A stretch of 64,000 bases of DNA from Morchella semilibera (Eukaryota > Ascomycota > Pezizomycetes > Pezizales > Morchellaceae): contig WBVU01000005.1 of assembly GCA_009192285.1 (NCBI GenBank), positions 3,415,251-3,479,250 of the forward strand, given 5' to 3'. The notes below the pieces were generated by a model. The model made no database searches and was not told where the DNA came from. It saw only the letters and a list, made by a program, of their open reading frames with translations. Of the stretch, positions 44,594 through 56,592 are shown piece after piece. The position numbers and the translations under genes are program-made. Numbering within the stretch: the stretch's first letter is position 1; every line of letters starts with the position of its first letter.

Positions 44594-45840
44594 TCATAAG
44601 ATTTCAATTGCCAATTTTGCAATTCCCCAAGCTGTCCCAATGAGATTTGGTGTGTGATTAAGGTACTCAGTGGCTTTGAGCAACCAACGTGGTGTTTCAT
44701 TTCTTAAATATCTAGCTTCTTGGATAACTTGATATCTTCAGGTGCGGTGCTGTCCTTTATCTGTTGACGCACTTCCTCCACGGAGAAATTACTAGCTTCC
44801 TGCCGGATAATTTGTTTAGAAATTCTTTGTAAACCGACGTCACATGGTTGAAGCACACCTATAGGTGTTTCAGGTTATTAGCATTTTCCGGTCAATATAG
44901 CCATAAATATAAAGAATAGTAACTTACCAGTACAGTTTGCGGGTGTATTCATAGTAATAGGCCAAGGATATGTTGATTTTAGCCAATCTCGGAGAGGTTT
45001 TCCTCTATGTACTGACCAGCAATCAAGTACAACGATAAGCTTTGCGTCACCCTTGAGTTTATTCTCTTCTATCATCGCTATACGGTAAGAAACTAATACT
45101 TCCACAAACCATGGCTTGGTCGTATCAATAGACGACCAGTGTTTATTCCGATTAATAATTAAGCGGTGACCCTTGTTTTCTGCTTCCTAGCGTTGACTGA
45201 TTTCGTTACTTCTATCCAAATGTGATAATGAGCGCTCGGTTATTCCTTTCCAAACTGATCGAGTAGGCAGGATAAAGAACAAGACTTACAAGTACGGCTG
45301 TGAAAGGTCGTTTTTATTCCTTGAATTGGGGCTTGGTGTGGCCCGCGCTTTTCACAGGTTTTAGAGGAACCACCAGGGACTAATGTAATTTTAGTCTGAT
45401 CAAGATCAAGGATCATTGTTCTGTGGATTTTTTCTGTAAAAACAGTATAAACTATACGGAAGAACATCTTTTCACATTCACTTTCCCAGTTTTGGGGTAG
45501 TTTTTGAGCACTGTTTGTTCCAACTCTTACCGTCCGATCGCGTTCGATGTGGAGAAAACGGCGTACTGTCGAAATTGACAGAGACGAGGAGTGTTTAGGC
45601 CTAGGGGCGATTAAAAGTTCAAAATAGCTCTCGCTTATATAACCTAGCATTATGTTCCGTGCAATGGCCGCATTCACAGGTAAACCAGCAGTTCGTAATC
45701 CCAATAGGGGCTTTTTGGTGTCTGTTGCTAAAGGGGGATAGGGCGAAGGAATTGTGACTCGTCCAAAACCTGCAATATACCACAGTTCAGACCTTATATG
45801 TTCCCAACCTTTGGGAGCCAAGAGCGTTTGATAGATGTTT
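44594..45840 (-). pseudogene. DDE_1-type transposase remnant with an intact intron
   Basis: Minus-strand translation gives, in order: STVRRFLHIERDRTV, AQKLPQNWESECEKMFFRI, the first acidic motif LDLDQT with APGS-like VPGGS, HWSSIDTTKPWFVEVL, the second motif VVLDCWSVHRGKPLRDWL, NTPANCTG, and after a 69-nt intron (44859-44927, GTAAGT...TAG) the block LQPCDVGLQR. This order matches fungal DDE-superfamily endonucleases (DDE_1 type, Tc1/mariner-related). The middle, between the DQT and HWSS parts, is scrambled with stops, and the C-terminal end needs a frame change to read RNETPRWLLKATEYLNHTPN. The intron splice sites and CTAAT branch are still good, so decay is recent or selection kept this part. 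Not expected to be active. Confidence 0.7.
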
Positions 45841-47858
45841 TATCGATCCAGTTATCAACTGTTGTAAAGTTCAACCACGCAAATATCTCATCTTGACTGT
45901 ATCTTCTTTGTAGATCAGCACAATCTCACGTGCGCTGTGAAATCTCTTTTTAAAACTGGATGCATGAATTATTGGCCAAAGAATGTTGACATAAACCCGT
46001 CTCCTTGAATTCGTGGTGGCAGTTGTATTATCTTCAGTCATACTTTTAAATTTCGCTATGGAGGATTAGATGCATTCACTAGTGTTTGCTGTCTAGTTGA
46101 AGGGATATCCGTATATGTATTTATACTTCTAGTGCCTAATAAAGCCATTGGGCTCCGAACGGCGGCTTTGTTAAGAGATTTTCCGGTAGTTCAGTCCAGA
46201 TATATAGAATCTCCCTTGGCGATGGATGCTTACCTGTAACTGAATCCCGAAGCACCATTCTAACCTCCTTGTCCTTCTGCCTGACGTGGCTCCGACCGAT
46301 GCTCCTCACTCCTCACCCGCCTAAGCCCCCGCCGAAGACGACCCCACTCCATTTCAACCGCTTCACTACTTTCCGCTGTCTGAAGCTGGTTTATTCGAGG
46401 ATTGAGCTAATTGATTATTGAACTCCTCTCTCGTAACAGAAGGGAAAAAGGACCGGTCAGTTTGTTGATTTCTTGAAATAATAGTAGCCAGCGGAGTTGC
46501 TTGCATTGTTGAGCCTGCCAATAAACCACTTGCCATATAGATCTCATTTGGAGTTGAGAGCTCAACTGGAACTGACGGACTAGAGACCTCTTCAATCTCC
46601 CTTAGCCCCGAAGGTATAAACTAATACTGTTAGTGCAGAGAATCCTTCCATCTCGTGTGAAGTTCATACAATGCCTGGTACCGGTAGGGTTGAGACGATT
46701 AACAGGTACTGACAGAGTGCAGTGGCGGCTGGTAACGGTTTTTTTTTTTTGAGTTAGTAAGTGTGAGAAATTGTCAGGACTTGAACCCACGGGAATTCTG
46801 TCCTAATATGCAGTTAGGGATCGGTCTCTATTAATATAGAGTTGGTCAGAAGCCGGTTGTACTAAATGTAGCGGCTGTCAGAAATGGTGGACTATCCTAA
46901 CCTCAGTGACCGGTACGGTATATATCACAGAGCTCTGGCTTTCTCGAACCATTACAAATTCCTGAATGGACCCGAGCTTTTGAATATGCTCTCAAGCTGG
47001 CTCTGGCTCGCCGGTGAGAGTTCGAGCCAGCCCGGCTTGCTCCCACCACTAGCTATATGACGAGAGCTCTGCGCACCGATGATAGACATCATCAACTCTA
47101 TCATTCCAATGTCATGTGAGATACTATTGTCTTTATATGGCTCGTACTGGTGCCTTGACTTTATGAATTCAGCTTCCATGTCCGTTTACACTTTCAAGTT
47201 TGAAAGGCGCCCGTGGGAATTGCACAAAGGATGAATGGACAAGAAAGCTTCTCAAGGCCTCGACTTGATATGGAAATCTACCAATACACAAAGCATGGCT
47301 CATACTGAATCAGACTAACCCGCTTACACACGCCCATTCTGCGAAACGGCTCATGTTTGGTGGATATTGCTAACCGGGTGAAAATGGTAAGCAATTTTAC
47401 ATGGTCCGAAAATAGCAAGATCAGAACATACACTTTTAGTTTTCGGCTTACTAATCCCTCACTACTCTCCACCTCATTCAATGTTTGCCGGAATGCTGTA
47501 GCGATACTTTTTTTGTTCTATGGGGCACCATATTTAGACTCTAATTAGTTTAATATCTTCTGAGTCTCGGGCCCTGGGTTAGTTGTGTTACCGTTCTTTT
47601 TGTTTTCCGAGCACCTATTTTATAGCAAGCCATTTTGCACTTCACTCTTTGTATATCCCAACCCAGCCCCCAGCAAATGCACCTTCCTCCCGGTCCCCAC
47701 GGCAGATCGGAAGCTCCACGCGGAGTCTCTAGTGGTCCCATTAACCATGCCGATATCATCATTTGGTCGGGGAATAATCCGTGAAGCTTACCTGAATCTG
47801 GTTATTAGAATCTGAAACGATATAGTCATTAGCAAAACTCTCTGGAGAACTAGAGGCT
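45841..47858. other. Intergenic with TE-like debris, no supported gene
   Basis: Short unrelated ORFs and a poly-T run near 46740. A GAGTTCGAGCCAGCCCGGC segment near 47020 resembles the ends of the element at 51957-52688. No recognised domain. Confidence 0.4.
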
Positions 47859-48326
47859 ATGAAATCTCTAAAAACACCAGAAGATTATGACCTACTCCCT
47901 CTAAACGCTAGCGGGGGACTCTGGGATTTTCCCCAAATATTTCTGGAGCAGTTTTCTTTTAGCAGGTCAGGACCCGCCACGCCTGGTGGTCGGCTTCCGT
48001 TGAGCATTGTCCAATGTTGCATGTTGTATACTACGGATATGGCCCACCGGAACCTTTCTGGAGGTGGGGCTTTGGTGGTTTCTGCCACACTACCAGACAT
48101 TAGCTTCGCGAATTCGGCTACTTACTATCTCACTAGCAAAGAACCCTTGGCGGAGCCATTCCACTTACCATCGCTTCAGGTTGATGAAATTGTCGATGGA
48201 TGTGGCCGGAAGATGTGGTGGTATCTATACGATGGAGGACTATTACCCCTCCATAAGCACTCAGAGGCTACGTATACTCGTCATCACCCCACCATAGCCG
48301 CTTACGTTTTTTATCCTAGTCACTAG
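47859..48326 (+). CDS. Hypothetical protein, 155 codons
   Basis: An ATG-initiated ORF of ordinary composition, not recognised. Features: a Leu/Pro-rich start (DYDLLPLNASGGLWDFPQIF), a Gly/Ala-Val segment (SGGGALVVSATLPDISFANS) that could be a short strand-turn region, and a His/Tyr-rich end. No transmembrane or signal segment is certain. The 5' flank has no obvious splice acceptor. It lies amid TE remnants and may itself be a fragment. Confidence 0.3.
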   Translation: MKSLKTPEDYDLLPLNASGGLWDFPQIFLEQFSFSRSGPATPGGRLPLSIVQCCMLYTTDMAHRNLSGGGALVVSATLPDISFANSATYYLTSKEPLAEPFHLPSLQVDEIVDGCGRKMWWYLYDGGLLPLHKHSEATYTRHHPTIAAYVFYPSH

Positions 48327-48768
48327 CTCGCATCCCGCGGTTTCTCAACTACTTAGCTTGGGCGTACAAATTTTTAAAAATCTCTATATACCAGTGCATA
48401 TCGGTCTTTGGTAAAATATATCATCCGGTATTATCCAATTCTTGTGGACTGTAATAAAGGGAGGCTATATGATGATAAAAAGTCAACGGGAGTATGTACC
48501 GGGTGTTGAGGTAAATACGAAGAATCTGAAAAATCTTTCTGTGAAATGTCCGATTCTCGGTATTTACGGTTAACCCCCGGTACACCCGTGTGAAAAAGTA
48601 AAAAAAACTTTGCCACGCCATGAGGCAAGTCCGGTGATGGAGGCCGCTCAGGATGAGAATTACACTTCAGAAGTTATATTATCTACACTCCTTCTCATTC
48701 CATAGTTGAGTAGGGTGCCTCTCGTTTTTTTTCTTTTTTTCTTTTTGGTATCCCGTTGTCGTCGGTAG

Positions 48769-48862
48769 AATGCTGATCCTCCCAGAAAAAAGTAAGTTTA
48801 GTGTGGCTTTACTAACAGATCTTGTTATCTCTCCTATCAAATAATAGATCTCCCATACGAAT
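48769..48862. mobile_element. MITE family 1, partial copy (one arm)
   Basis: AATGCTGATCCTCCC, then GTGTGGCTTTACTAACAGATC and ATAATAGATCTCCCATACGA closely match the left arm of the copy at 5762-6017. The right arm is missing. Confidence 0.8.
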
Positions 48863-49141
48863 TTAATTGCTCTGTTATAGGGGCTCAGCATCAACGGACC
48901 ATGGGATAACTGTATGTTCCGTCACGTTTTTCATGTGGGTGTACTAAGACTTGTGTAAAAGTGTTTCATACTTGTCTATCATCCATGCACGGTTAATAGA
49001 GCCTAGATACATCCGCCATTTTGAGAGACATGTGTGGCTCAAAGGAAAATAACTTGACTGGCTAAATTTCTTCACCTGCTTTTTTCGTATCGCCAGCCAT
49101 AATAAACCCAAATTTGGTTAATGATTCCTAGCCTTCAGGTT

Positions 49142-49384
49142 GCTTACCGCGCATGGAAAGAAGCTTCTCTATTGCTTTAACCTTGGCCTTCTTCTTCCTA
49201 TCCTCAGCAGCCTGTTTACGCCTGTGTATCTTTTCTCTAGTCTGATAAATGCCTTCCGTTTTTCTTCCTCTGCTTTGAGGTTGGCACGAAGCTGAGCTTC
49301 AGAAAGGGTGGCCCTATTGTTGGCTTCTCCTTTCGCTATTTTCTTGGCCCTTTTACTTGTCATTGCTGGACGGGAATGACCCAA
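49142..49384 (-). pseudogene. Transposase C-terminal tail remnant (probable)
   Basis: The frame from 49384 encodes a Lys/Glu/Ala-rich helix (TSKRAKKIAKGEANNRATLS ... NLKAEEEKRKAFI). Shifting one base near 49260 continues it as a Lys-rich coiled segment (RRKQAAEDRKKKAKVKAIEK) to a stop near 49138. Such tails are typical of fungal pogo-type transposases. No catalytic motif is readable upstream in the same orientation (49400-50310), where only broken ORFs are found, so the assignment is tentative. Confidence 0.35.
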
Positions 49385-50962
49385 GGTTGATCCAGCGGGT
49401 CAGTTAAAGGCGCTTTGTGTTTCTGCGAAGTGTCTTGTGAGGAAACCCCTAATCTCGAGTTGTCTAATTTCGAGTATTCTAGGCAAGGTTCTTGGATCCT
49501 GTTTTTGCCTATAGAATGAGGTTGGAGGCGCTTCTATGTAAGAAATACATTTCGATAAATATGATAAGAGATCATGGTATAGATAGCTAACCCGCTGGCC
49601 CCTTCTGGGGATTTTATTCAAGTAGCATGGTATTGCTAGTTGAGATGACTTGGACGAGCAGTCGACTAGGCATGTCTCTATGATATTTATGCATAGTGAA
49701 TTTATTTTGACACGTATGAGTGGTGGTGTTTTCATAGGTTTGGCACTTGCATCTGCTATACGTACTTGATTGATCAACAATTCCTAGAGACCTTCTGGCC
49801 CGTTTCGCTGGCGATTACATGTTGTCAACTTTTGAAGGGCAACCTCCGCCACGGTTACAAACATGGACCAGCGCCTGCCTGTGTTCGGAGGACAGACCGT
49901 GTATTCCTGAAGGAATCTTTGGTGCACGGCATTATTCGGCCTCTTGGAATGTTGGTAGCTCATCAGCTGAGACGTAAAAGACTTCAAAGCCTCTCTCTGC
50001 TAATCCGTAATTAGCTCTGCACCTGGGGCTAGTATGCCTGGACTGTATAGACGACCTCCCTAGCCACTGGGACACCCCCCTCACTCGGACAGTCAATACG
50101 AGGTTGGAGAATTTGGTATGGACCCAGACCTTATCCTCTGGCTGAATGATTTAGTAAAATTCTGCATTATTCGTGGGGCCTTGAAGGGGTTTGGTACAGT
50201 ATGATATTGCCGGGTATATCCAAGAGCAGGATGGTGATGATTATGCGAACATAGGTTGCCAAAAGTATTAAATTGTACTAAATAGCTTCCCAACCCAGCA
50301 TTTGGTCGCAATAATCATATTAAATTTTCCCACCGCGCCGTGTCGTTGAGCCTTGAGGACCCATAGTGGTAGGAGGTATAGAAGCCATTTAAACTGTTGA
50401 TCTTCTTTATTTTACGAGTGAGGGGGGTGTCAGAATCTAAGCACGATCGGGCCTAGCGTGCGTCAATCACGTCCTCTTGGCGCTGTTTATCCTCCCGCCT
50501 TCGCCTTCACCCCCACCTCATCTTCACCTCCACCTCCACATCCATCTATCTCGAGTATCTCCCTACCTATCTATTCTGACATCTACCCACTGTGCGAATA
50601 TGTTTACGCCAACCACTTTTGTATAGAAACCGCACAATTTGGCGGAAACGTATTCTCACCGCAAGTATGCTAACGTCTGTACAGAGTACTTATTTACGCC
50701 CAAAAGCACGCCGAAGTCTACACTTCTCCAATCCCTACTATGACGTCATTATACCAGCTAAAACGTGGGTTAAGGTCGTGAGTTCTGTGTTGATGCTTTA
50801 CTAGCGAAAGAGGTATTTACCATGTTTTAATTGATACGTTAAGCAAATTAAATTTCTTTAATACTGCCATAACTAACCAGCTGAATTACGAAAGCACAAT
50901 ACTATCAATAGATATGATCTACGTTCAACCAGTTGACCCTGCAGTACCTCAATTTTCGTGAT

Positions 50963-51442
50963 TCAGGCACATTTTCTGTGAAGCGTTACCATTCTGGTGG
51001 CAAGCGGGTGTACATGCTCTTTTAGATTGTTTGCAGGGGCAAAGCCTTGTTGGGCATTTGGTGATACATTTGCAGACTGGTCCAGAGTCCTGAAAAGGAG
51101 GAAGATTAGCAACTGTATACTAGTCGGGAGTGAATGGTATAATACCGGAGATTTGGGCTCCAGGGGTGAAGAGGATTTGTTTGGCTTCTTGCGATTGAAG
51201 TATGCCTGGAGGGAAAGAGCAGTTGGATACGATAAGCCGTTAGACAGCAGATAGTCTAATGAAGTGGGATCAATGAACCCCCGTTTCCCAGGTTTCATCA
51301 CCGGGGGGTGGCGGACTGTTTCTAGATCGCTTTCGTCAGGTAGTCCATAGGCATCATCAAATTCCTTCATTGCCGCGGTAATCTCTTTTTTGATATTTTT
51401 TCCCATAGCAAATGTGATATGTGATGAAGGAAGGCGTTTCAA
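50963..51442 (-). CDS. Hypothetical protein, 159 codons
   Basis: Not recognised. The first 85 residues look globular and charged (GKNIKKEITAAMKEFDDAYG, then DYLLSNGLSYPTALSLQAYF). The remainder is Ser/Pro-rich and may be read-through of an intron. The start is a plausible ATG, but with a second at residue 13. It may be part of a mobile-element protein given the surroundings. Confidence 0.3.
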   Translation of the reverse strand: MKRLPSSHITFAMGKNIKKEITAAMKEFDDAYGLPDESDLETVRHPPVMKPGKRGFIDPTSLDYLLSNGLSYPTALSLQAYFNRKKPNKSSSPLEPKSPVLYHSLPTSIQLLIFLLFRTLDQSANVSPNAQQGFAPANNLKEHVHPLATRMVTLHRKCA

Positions 51443-51956
51443 TGCTCCTTTTATTGGTAGGTATGGCCTCGGGAGGGGATCTGTTCTATCTGGTTGTCGC
51501 CATCTATACTACTTAGTATGCAAAGTGTAACGTGGATTGATTGATTCATATCAAGCCAACAAAGAACCTTGTATATACTGGGAACTATTTCACTTGCCGC
51601 GGTTGTCGTATTTCCATGAGAGACTTTTATCTACGGGAGTGAAAGGCAACGAGCAGAGAATTTTTAATTCCCAAGACTATGCCACATGCGTTTGCCTCTT
51701 CCGCATAGGGGCTCACAGGTACTCTGAGAAGGAAAATACAGGCATAGGGATTGGATATATCTCCATGTGTATGTTTGAGTCTTGCAGCCGAAAATATTAT
51801 ATCACATGCTACTTGCATCTAACTTTGCATGGGAGTCTAGGGAGAAGCTATGTTTTATTAGTTGACTTTCACACCGTGGCTAAAAGTCTCTATTCTCTGA
51901 GTGAGCCGCCGCCGCATCAGAGATATCACTCCGCATTAATGAAGCGAACAAATAGT

Positions 51957-52688
51957 GTTGGGCACGAGCCTGTTTGAGACGAGCCTGGCCTAAAACCCGA
52001 ACTGGCCCGGGTTGTGGGAGGCTCGATACGTTCGGGTTCAGGGATGCCCGAGCTTAGGCTCGAGCTCTCAAAGATGTAGCTAAAGATAGTCATATCGATA
52101 TGTATTTCATTTTCAGGTAATTCTCGGAGGATCTATCCGCTATATTTACAATTTTGCCGGTGTCAACCCATTGCTAATAGGTTAGATCGCTCGAGCCATA
52201 GCTCGAGCTTTTCCGGTATTAAAGGGTTCCGGCAGATGCTAAGGAAATTCGCCCGGAGTAGTTTTTATGTGGAAAATCTACTGGGAAGACTCAGGGATCC
52301 GGCAAGACTAAGAAATTCTGGGAGGCCGACTAGGTGACTTCTGTGATCAAGTGTAGGGAGGTAAAACAAAGAGGAATGGCGATAGCCTAATACATTTGTT
52401 TGCACCTCTTAGTTCTGTTTGGATCTAACTGTGTTGGATATTATTTCGTAGGGATTTGAGACACCCCGATCCTCTGAACTTGACATGGTGGTCAACATAT
52501 CCCAGCAGAAAATGTTCACGATTTTCCGCTTTTCTACTTCTATCGATGTTACTGTGGTTACAGCAGGACTTGCAGGCAATTTGAGGTTTTCCGGAACCCT
52601 CTATCAGCACGAGCTGGCTTGGACCTGTGAGAAAGAGAACTCGAGGTGTCTGAACCTAAAGCTCGAACCAGCTCGGCCTGTGCCCAAC
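51957..52688. mobile_element. Non-autonomous element with GTTGGGCAC termini
   Basis: About 732 bp between inverted ends GTTGGGCACGAGCC (left) and the reverse complement of GTTGGGCACAGGCC (right). Terminal regions are rich in CTCGAGC/GAGCC words. Similar end fragments occur near 42941 and 47020. No transposase ORF inside. No clear target duplication. Confidence 0.55.
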
Positions 52689-53024
52689 CTGAAAAACAAA
52701 ATAGGAAAATGTACAGCTCTGCGCCCAGTATGACACGATTAATACACCCACTGAGATTAAGTATTGAAAGGTTCTGTTCAATCTAGCTGCAGTTCTCGTA
52801 TTTCCGGTCTTAATGCCAAAGTATTTCAATCATGGAATATCACTCGTTCGAGTTCACCCATCCAATGCCACCACAGGAGTGGAGTGATAGATAGAGGTGC
52901 TAGGGAGTCAAATGATATGTTTCCAATCTGTTAGATTCCGGTTCGATGCTATTTTTCCATCTTTTGAGAGACATAATTAGCATCACGAGATATCACTCGC
53001 ATTCACCACCGGCAAACCCTTTAG

Positions 53025-53080
53025 AATTATTTATTTATTTATATTTCATACACGCATGTAGCCTTCCGGCTATGGCAACC
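53025..53080. repeat. Dispersed repeat family C, copy 2
   Basis: ATTTATTTATTTATATTTCA, then CACGCATGTAGCC and GGCTATGGCAACC, preceded by ATCACGAGATATCACTCGC (52982-53000). Confidence 0.7.
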
Positions 53081-53604
53081 ATCTCTCCCCTATCCCACTT
53101 GAATATGGAGGGGTGAAGATCTTCCCCGGCACTCAAGCAAAACAAAAAGAAAAAAAAGAAAAACACACTCACTCTTCCTCAACACTAACCAACCCGGCGC
53201 GCTCTCTCGGGCATCATTACTCACCGGGCAAGTAACCTCCCCGAAGTAAAAGAAATTCATTCTCTCTCGAGTGTCGCCCTTAGTCCCCCTCTTCCGAATA
53301 GTTGCATGCCGTCAATAATTTTCTCTTGGTGCCGGAGGATCCTGAAGTCAAATTCTGTTCTGTCCAAAACCCTTTAGAATAAAGTTGTACTTGCGGTGAA
53401 ATTAAGAGTTGTCTCTCGCGGACGGTAGTAACCGACCTCACCATGATGGCTAAAGTGGGATACAATTGTTTTGGGGTCAGAAAGCACTGCAGTTTGGGTT
53501 CGGTATACTTGGTGATTGTGATTCTCTATGGTCTCAAGTCTGGTGGGGCTGAATGGTTGCCGGCGCAATAAGTAGTTGGGACAATACTTGATTCCACCGC
53601 AAGT

Positions 53605-54062
53605 ATATTAGAGAGAGAATAGCCTGCAGACTTTTTCTATCAAAGTTGAGTACAAAGAGGCGCCCTATCCATAATCTGGTACTTGGATGTCTATTTAGGG
53701 TGGCAGTCGAATGTACGTGATCTAGACACAGTGAGTGCACCGCTCGAATCAATAGGCAGCTTCAACGGATTACGGACTAACGGTTCGATCCTGTTTTTCC
53801 ATCTTCAGAGAGAAATATTAGCATCACGAGAGATCACTCGCCTTCACCACTGGCAAAACCTTTAGAATAAAAATCGTATATTAGAGAGAGAATAGATTGT
53901 AGACTTTTTCTATCAAGTTGAATCCAAACAGGCGCCTTATCACACAATTCGGTACCTTGATGTTGTCTATTTAGGGTGGTAGCTGAATAGTAGAGCGATC
54001 TAGACATAAGCTACAGGTGAAAGTTCACCACAAGAATCAATAGGTAGCATTAACGGATTAGA
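53605..54062. repeat. Tandem duplication of about 275 bp, diverged
   Basis: 53605-53790 and 53882-54062 share GAGAGAGAATAG, TAGACTTTTTCTATCAA, GTCTATTTAGGGTGG, GATCTAGACA and GAATCAATAGG in the same order. The copies differ by small indels. The intervening piece repeats the ATCACGAG-GATCACTCG motif (53822-53840). Confidence 0.7.
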
Positions 54063-54168
54063 GGATAATTGCTTTATGAATGTAGAGATCTAAATAGTCT
54101 TTCTAGACACAAACTCCACTTGTATATCAGGTTACATGCCCTGTAAGGGTACGACCTCGCGCCACTTT

Positions 54169-54237
54169 TGTACCCTTATAGGGCGACCTGACTGTAGCAA
54201 GCCGAGTACTACAGTCAACTCTTGTTATAAGGGTACG
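54169..54237. repeat. Inverted pair of pogo-like termini
   Basis: CCTTATAGGG ... CTGACTGTAG faces CTACAGTCAACTCTTG ... TATAAGGGTAC across a short spacer. CAGTnnAACTC...GTTATAA is close to the ends of pogo/Tigger-type elements. A further TAAGGGTAC lies at about 54143. Confidence 0.45.
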
Positions 54238-55007
54238 GAAACCTTCAAAGATCTGACCGCAAATTATATAGAGAGGATACCCTTATATGAAACCAGGGTA
54301 AGGGTTATTTATTTGCGAGTCCGGCGCGACAGTGATTTTTGATTTCCCCCAACCACAACATGACGGATAAAGGAGCTATGAATTAATTACGACTTGGAAG
54401 TAGTAGAGGAAGAAGGAGGGATTGATACTGATATTGCAAGTTGCAAAGCGAAATTGTTGTGGTGTTAAGGTAAGTGAACTAGTTGTTGAGTGCAGGCTTT
54501 TTCGTGGGCCGCCGGGTATATGGGCTGGATAGATTAATTATATGGCGGTGGTCTGGTGTTTGATCTTTCTCTCGAATTTTGGGCCGGTCCGGGTGGTTTT
54601 TGGACCGGTCAAGCGGAATAATATATGGGCGGTTTATGACTTCAAACGGCCTTTTAGCCCTCTCAGTTTCAGGATATCTTTTGAGGGACATGTCTTTATT
54701 TTTCTGTGGCCGGTCCTGGCTCTACTCGCCAAATCTTTAGGTCTGTTAATTTTTTAGGTGTAGTTGCCACGCAAAATATCAACAGACTTTAAAAATTGGC
54801 GAGTATATGGGCCACGTAGGTCCGGGCCATCCTTAGTGGACTGGGCTGGGCCGGACCATTAAAAACCCTGGTTGAGTGCGTATAGTTCAGCGATCAAAGC
54901 GTTGCAGACTACTCGTAATGCGAAACCAATTTATATCATTTTCTATTGCCCAGAAATCTTGAGCTTGCCTTCCCAGAGAGCGAACTCCTCAGTACTACGC
55001 TCAGCAG

Positions 55008-55412
55008 TTCCAATGGGCTAGCTCTGGCGTAGAAATGCCTCCTCCCAGCCAAGAACAGCCCGCGGGATACTCGTCAGCCCGGCCCAGTTAGCAGAAGCCC
55101 GGCCAGGCCCACAAGCCCATAGGTTCCGGTGCAAGTGATTGGGTTGGAGGTGAACATATATTCGACGGGTAGAGGCCTAATAGATATTAGATGCATGACT
55201 CTGAAATAAAATTAATTTTAATGATATTGTTCGAACCTTTAAGCAAGTGTCATCTGTCGGTGCTAGTACTAGTAGAGCATTTCTATCCGGAGATAATACT
55301 GTTAAACTAGGGCACATATATTTTTTTGGGCAGCCTGGCCGGCCCAGCTAAAAATAAAGCCCAGCCCAGCCCGCGTCCCGGGCGAGCCCACTATTGCCAC
55401 GGCCTATTGGAA
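55008..55412. mobile_element. GC-rich MITE-like element, copy 1
   Basis: Bounded by inverted TTCCAATGGGC and GCCTATTGGAA. Its two end regions are rich in GGCCCAGCCC/GCCCGGCC words around an AT-rich middle. A 3-bp direct repeat GCT flanks slightly wider ends (CAG...CTG). It is related to 56797-57245. Confidence 0.65.
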
Positions 55413-56592
55413 GTCCTGGCTACGCTTAAGCATCCTCAATAGTGAAACTGCAGATTCACGGTAAACTGCTTCGAATTTCCATTTATATTACCTTGAGCAC
55501 TCCAAGGACCCTTCCGTTGAATATAAAAGTAATACAAGCCTCGGTGCTATCGGTTGCTGCTTTATATTCGGTGCTTGGCTTAATCTGCAGTGTCATCGGA
55601 TATCAAGATTCTCGGGTTGGGCCCGGGTTTGCTTGTTCCGAGTGTGGCCTTGATGCTGTATTTAGAAGCTCGCGTAAGTGCAACTATTTAGATTAATTAG
55701 TTATAAATTATGAATGTGGGGGTCTCTGCTACCAACATTTAGGTTTTTTACCTATCCATTACAGATTCTTCAACGGGATACAAGTAACTACTTAAACTCA
55801 TTGCCTCCCTATATGATTCTGTTTCTGCAGTATATTGATTTTTTGAACATCATCCAGAACAGTTAGCGTATCAGAATCTACTGGTTCCTGTCGTGTGGTA
55901 TTTTGAAGAAGGGTCAGGTTATGAGTTTCAAGATTATATTATCTCTACAGGAGAAACGAAGGCTCGAGGTATGTGATATTGCCTTTAGTGAAATAATTGA
56001 ATATTGTGGGAGTTTTAGCGTTACTCTGTGATTATATTATTTTGACGGGAGAAATAAAGGCCCTATTGCCTCCAGCGAAACCGGAGTTTGAATATTACTC
56101 TATGGCTATATTCTTTTCACGGGAGAAATAAAGGCTCGAGGTATTTCATACTGCCTTGAGTGAAATTGAGGGTTTCCAGTCGTTTACCGGTCACATGGTT
56201 CAAACCGGTTTAACTGAACGGTTTAACGGAACAGTTGGCGCAGTTCTTGCTGCCATCAATCCATGGTTTGAGTAGTTTAGGAATTAGCAAGACCGGTTAT
56301 ACTACCAGTTTAAACGGTTTAATAGCTCATGTTCATGGGCTCAAACACCCAGTTCCGGAGTTTGAACACCATGTTAGAGAAATTGCATAGATATTTTTTG
56401 GACTATTAATATGGTGAGGATGCAAAGAATCAAAACCGGAGTTTAAACAGTTGAACCTGTTCAAACTGTCGAGATAAACAGTTGGTACAGTCGTAAAGTT
56501 TAAGCTCCTTCATTTAGTGGTCGGTGCTGTTTTATTTTATATTACAACTGGTTTCTACCATTGGAGACCTTGGTGAAATTGGAATTTCGACA

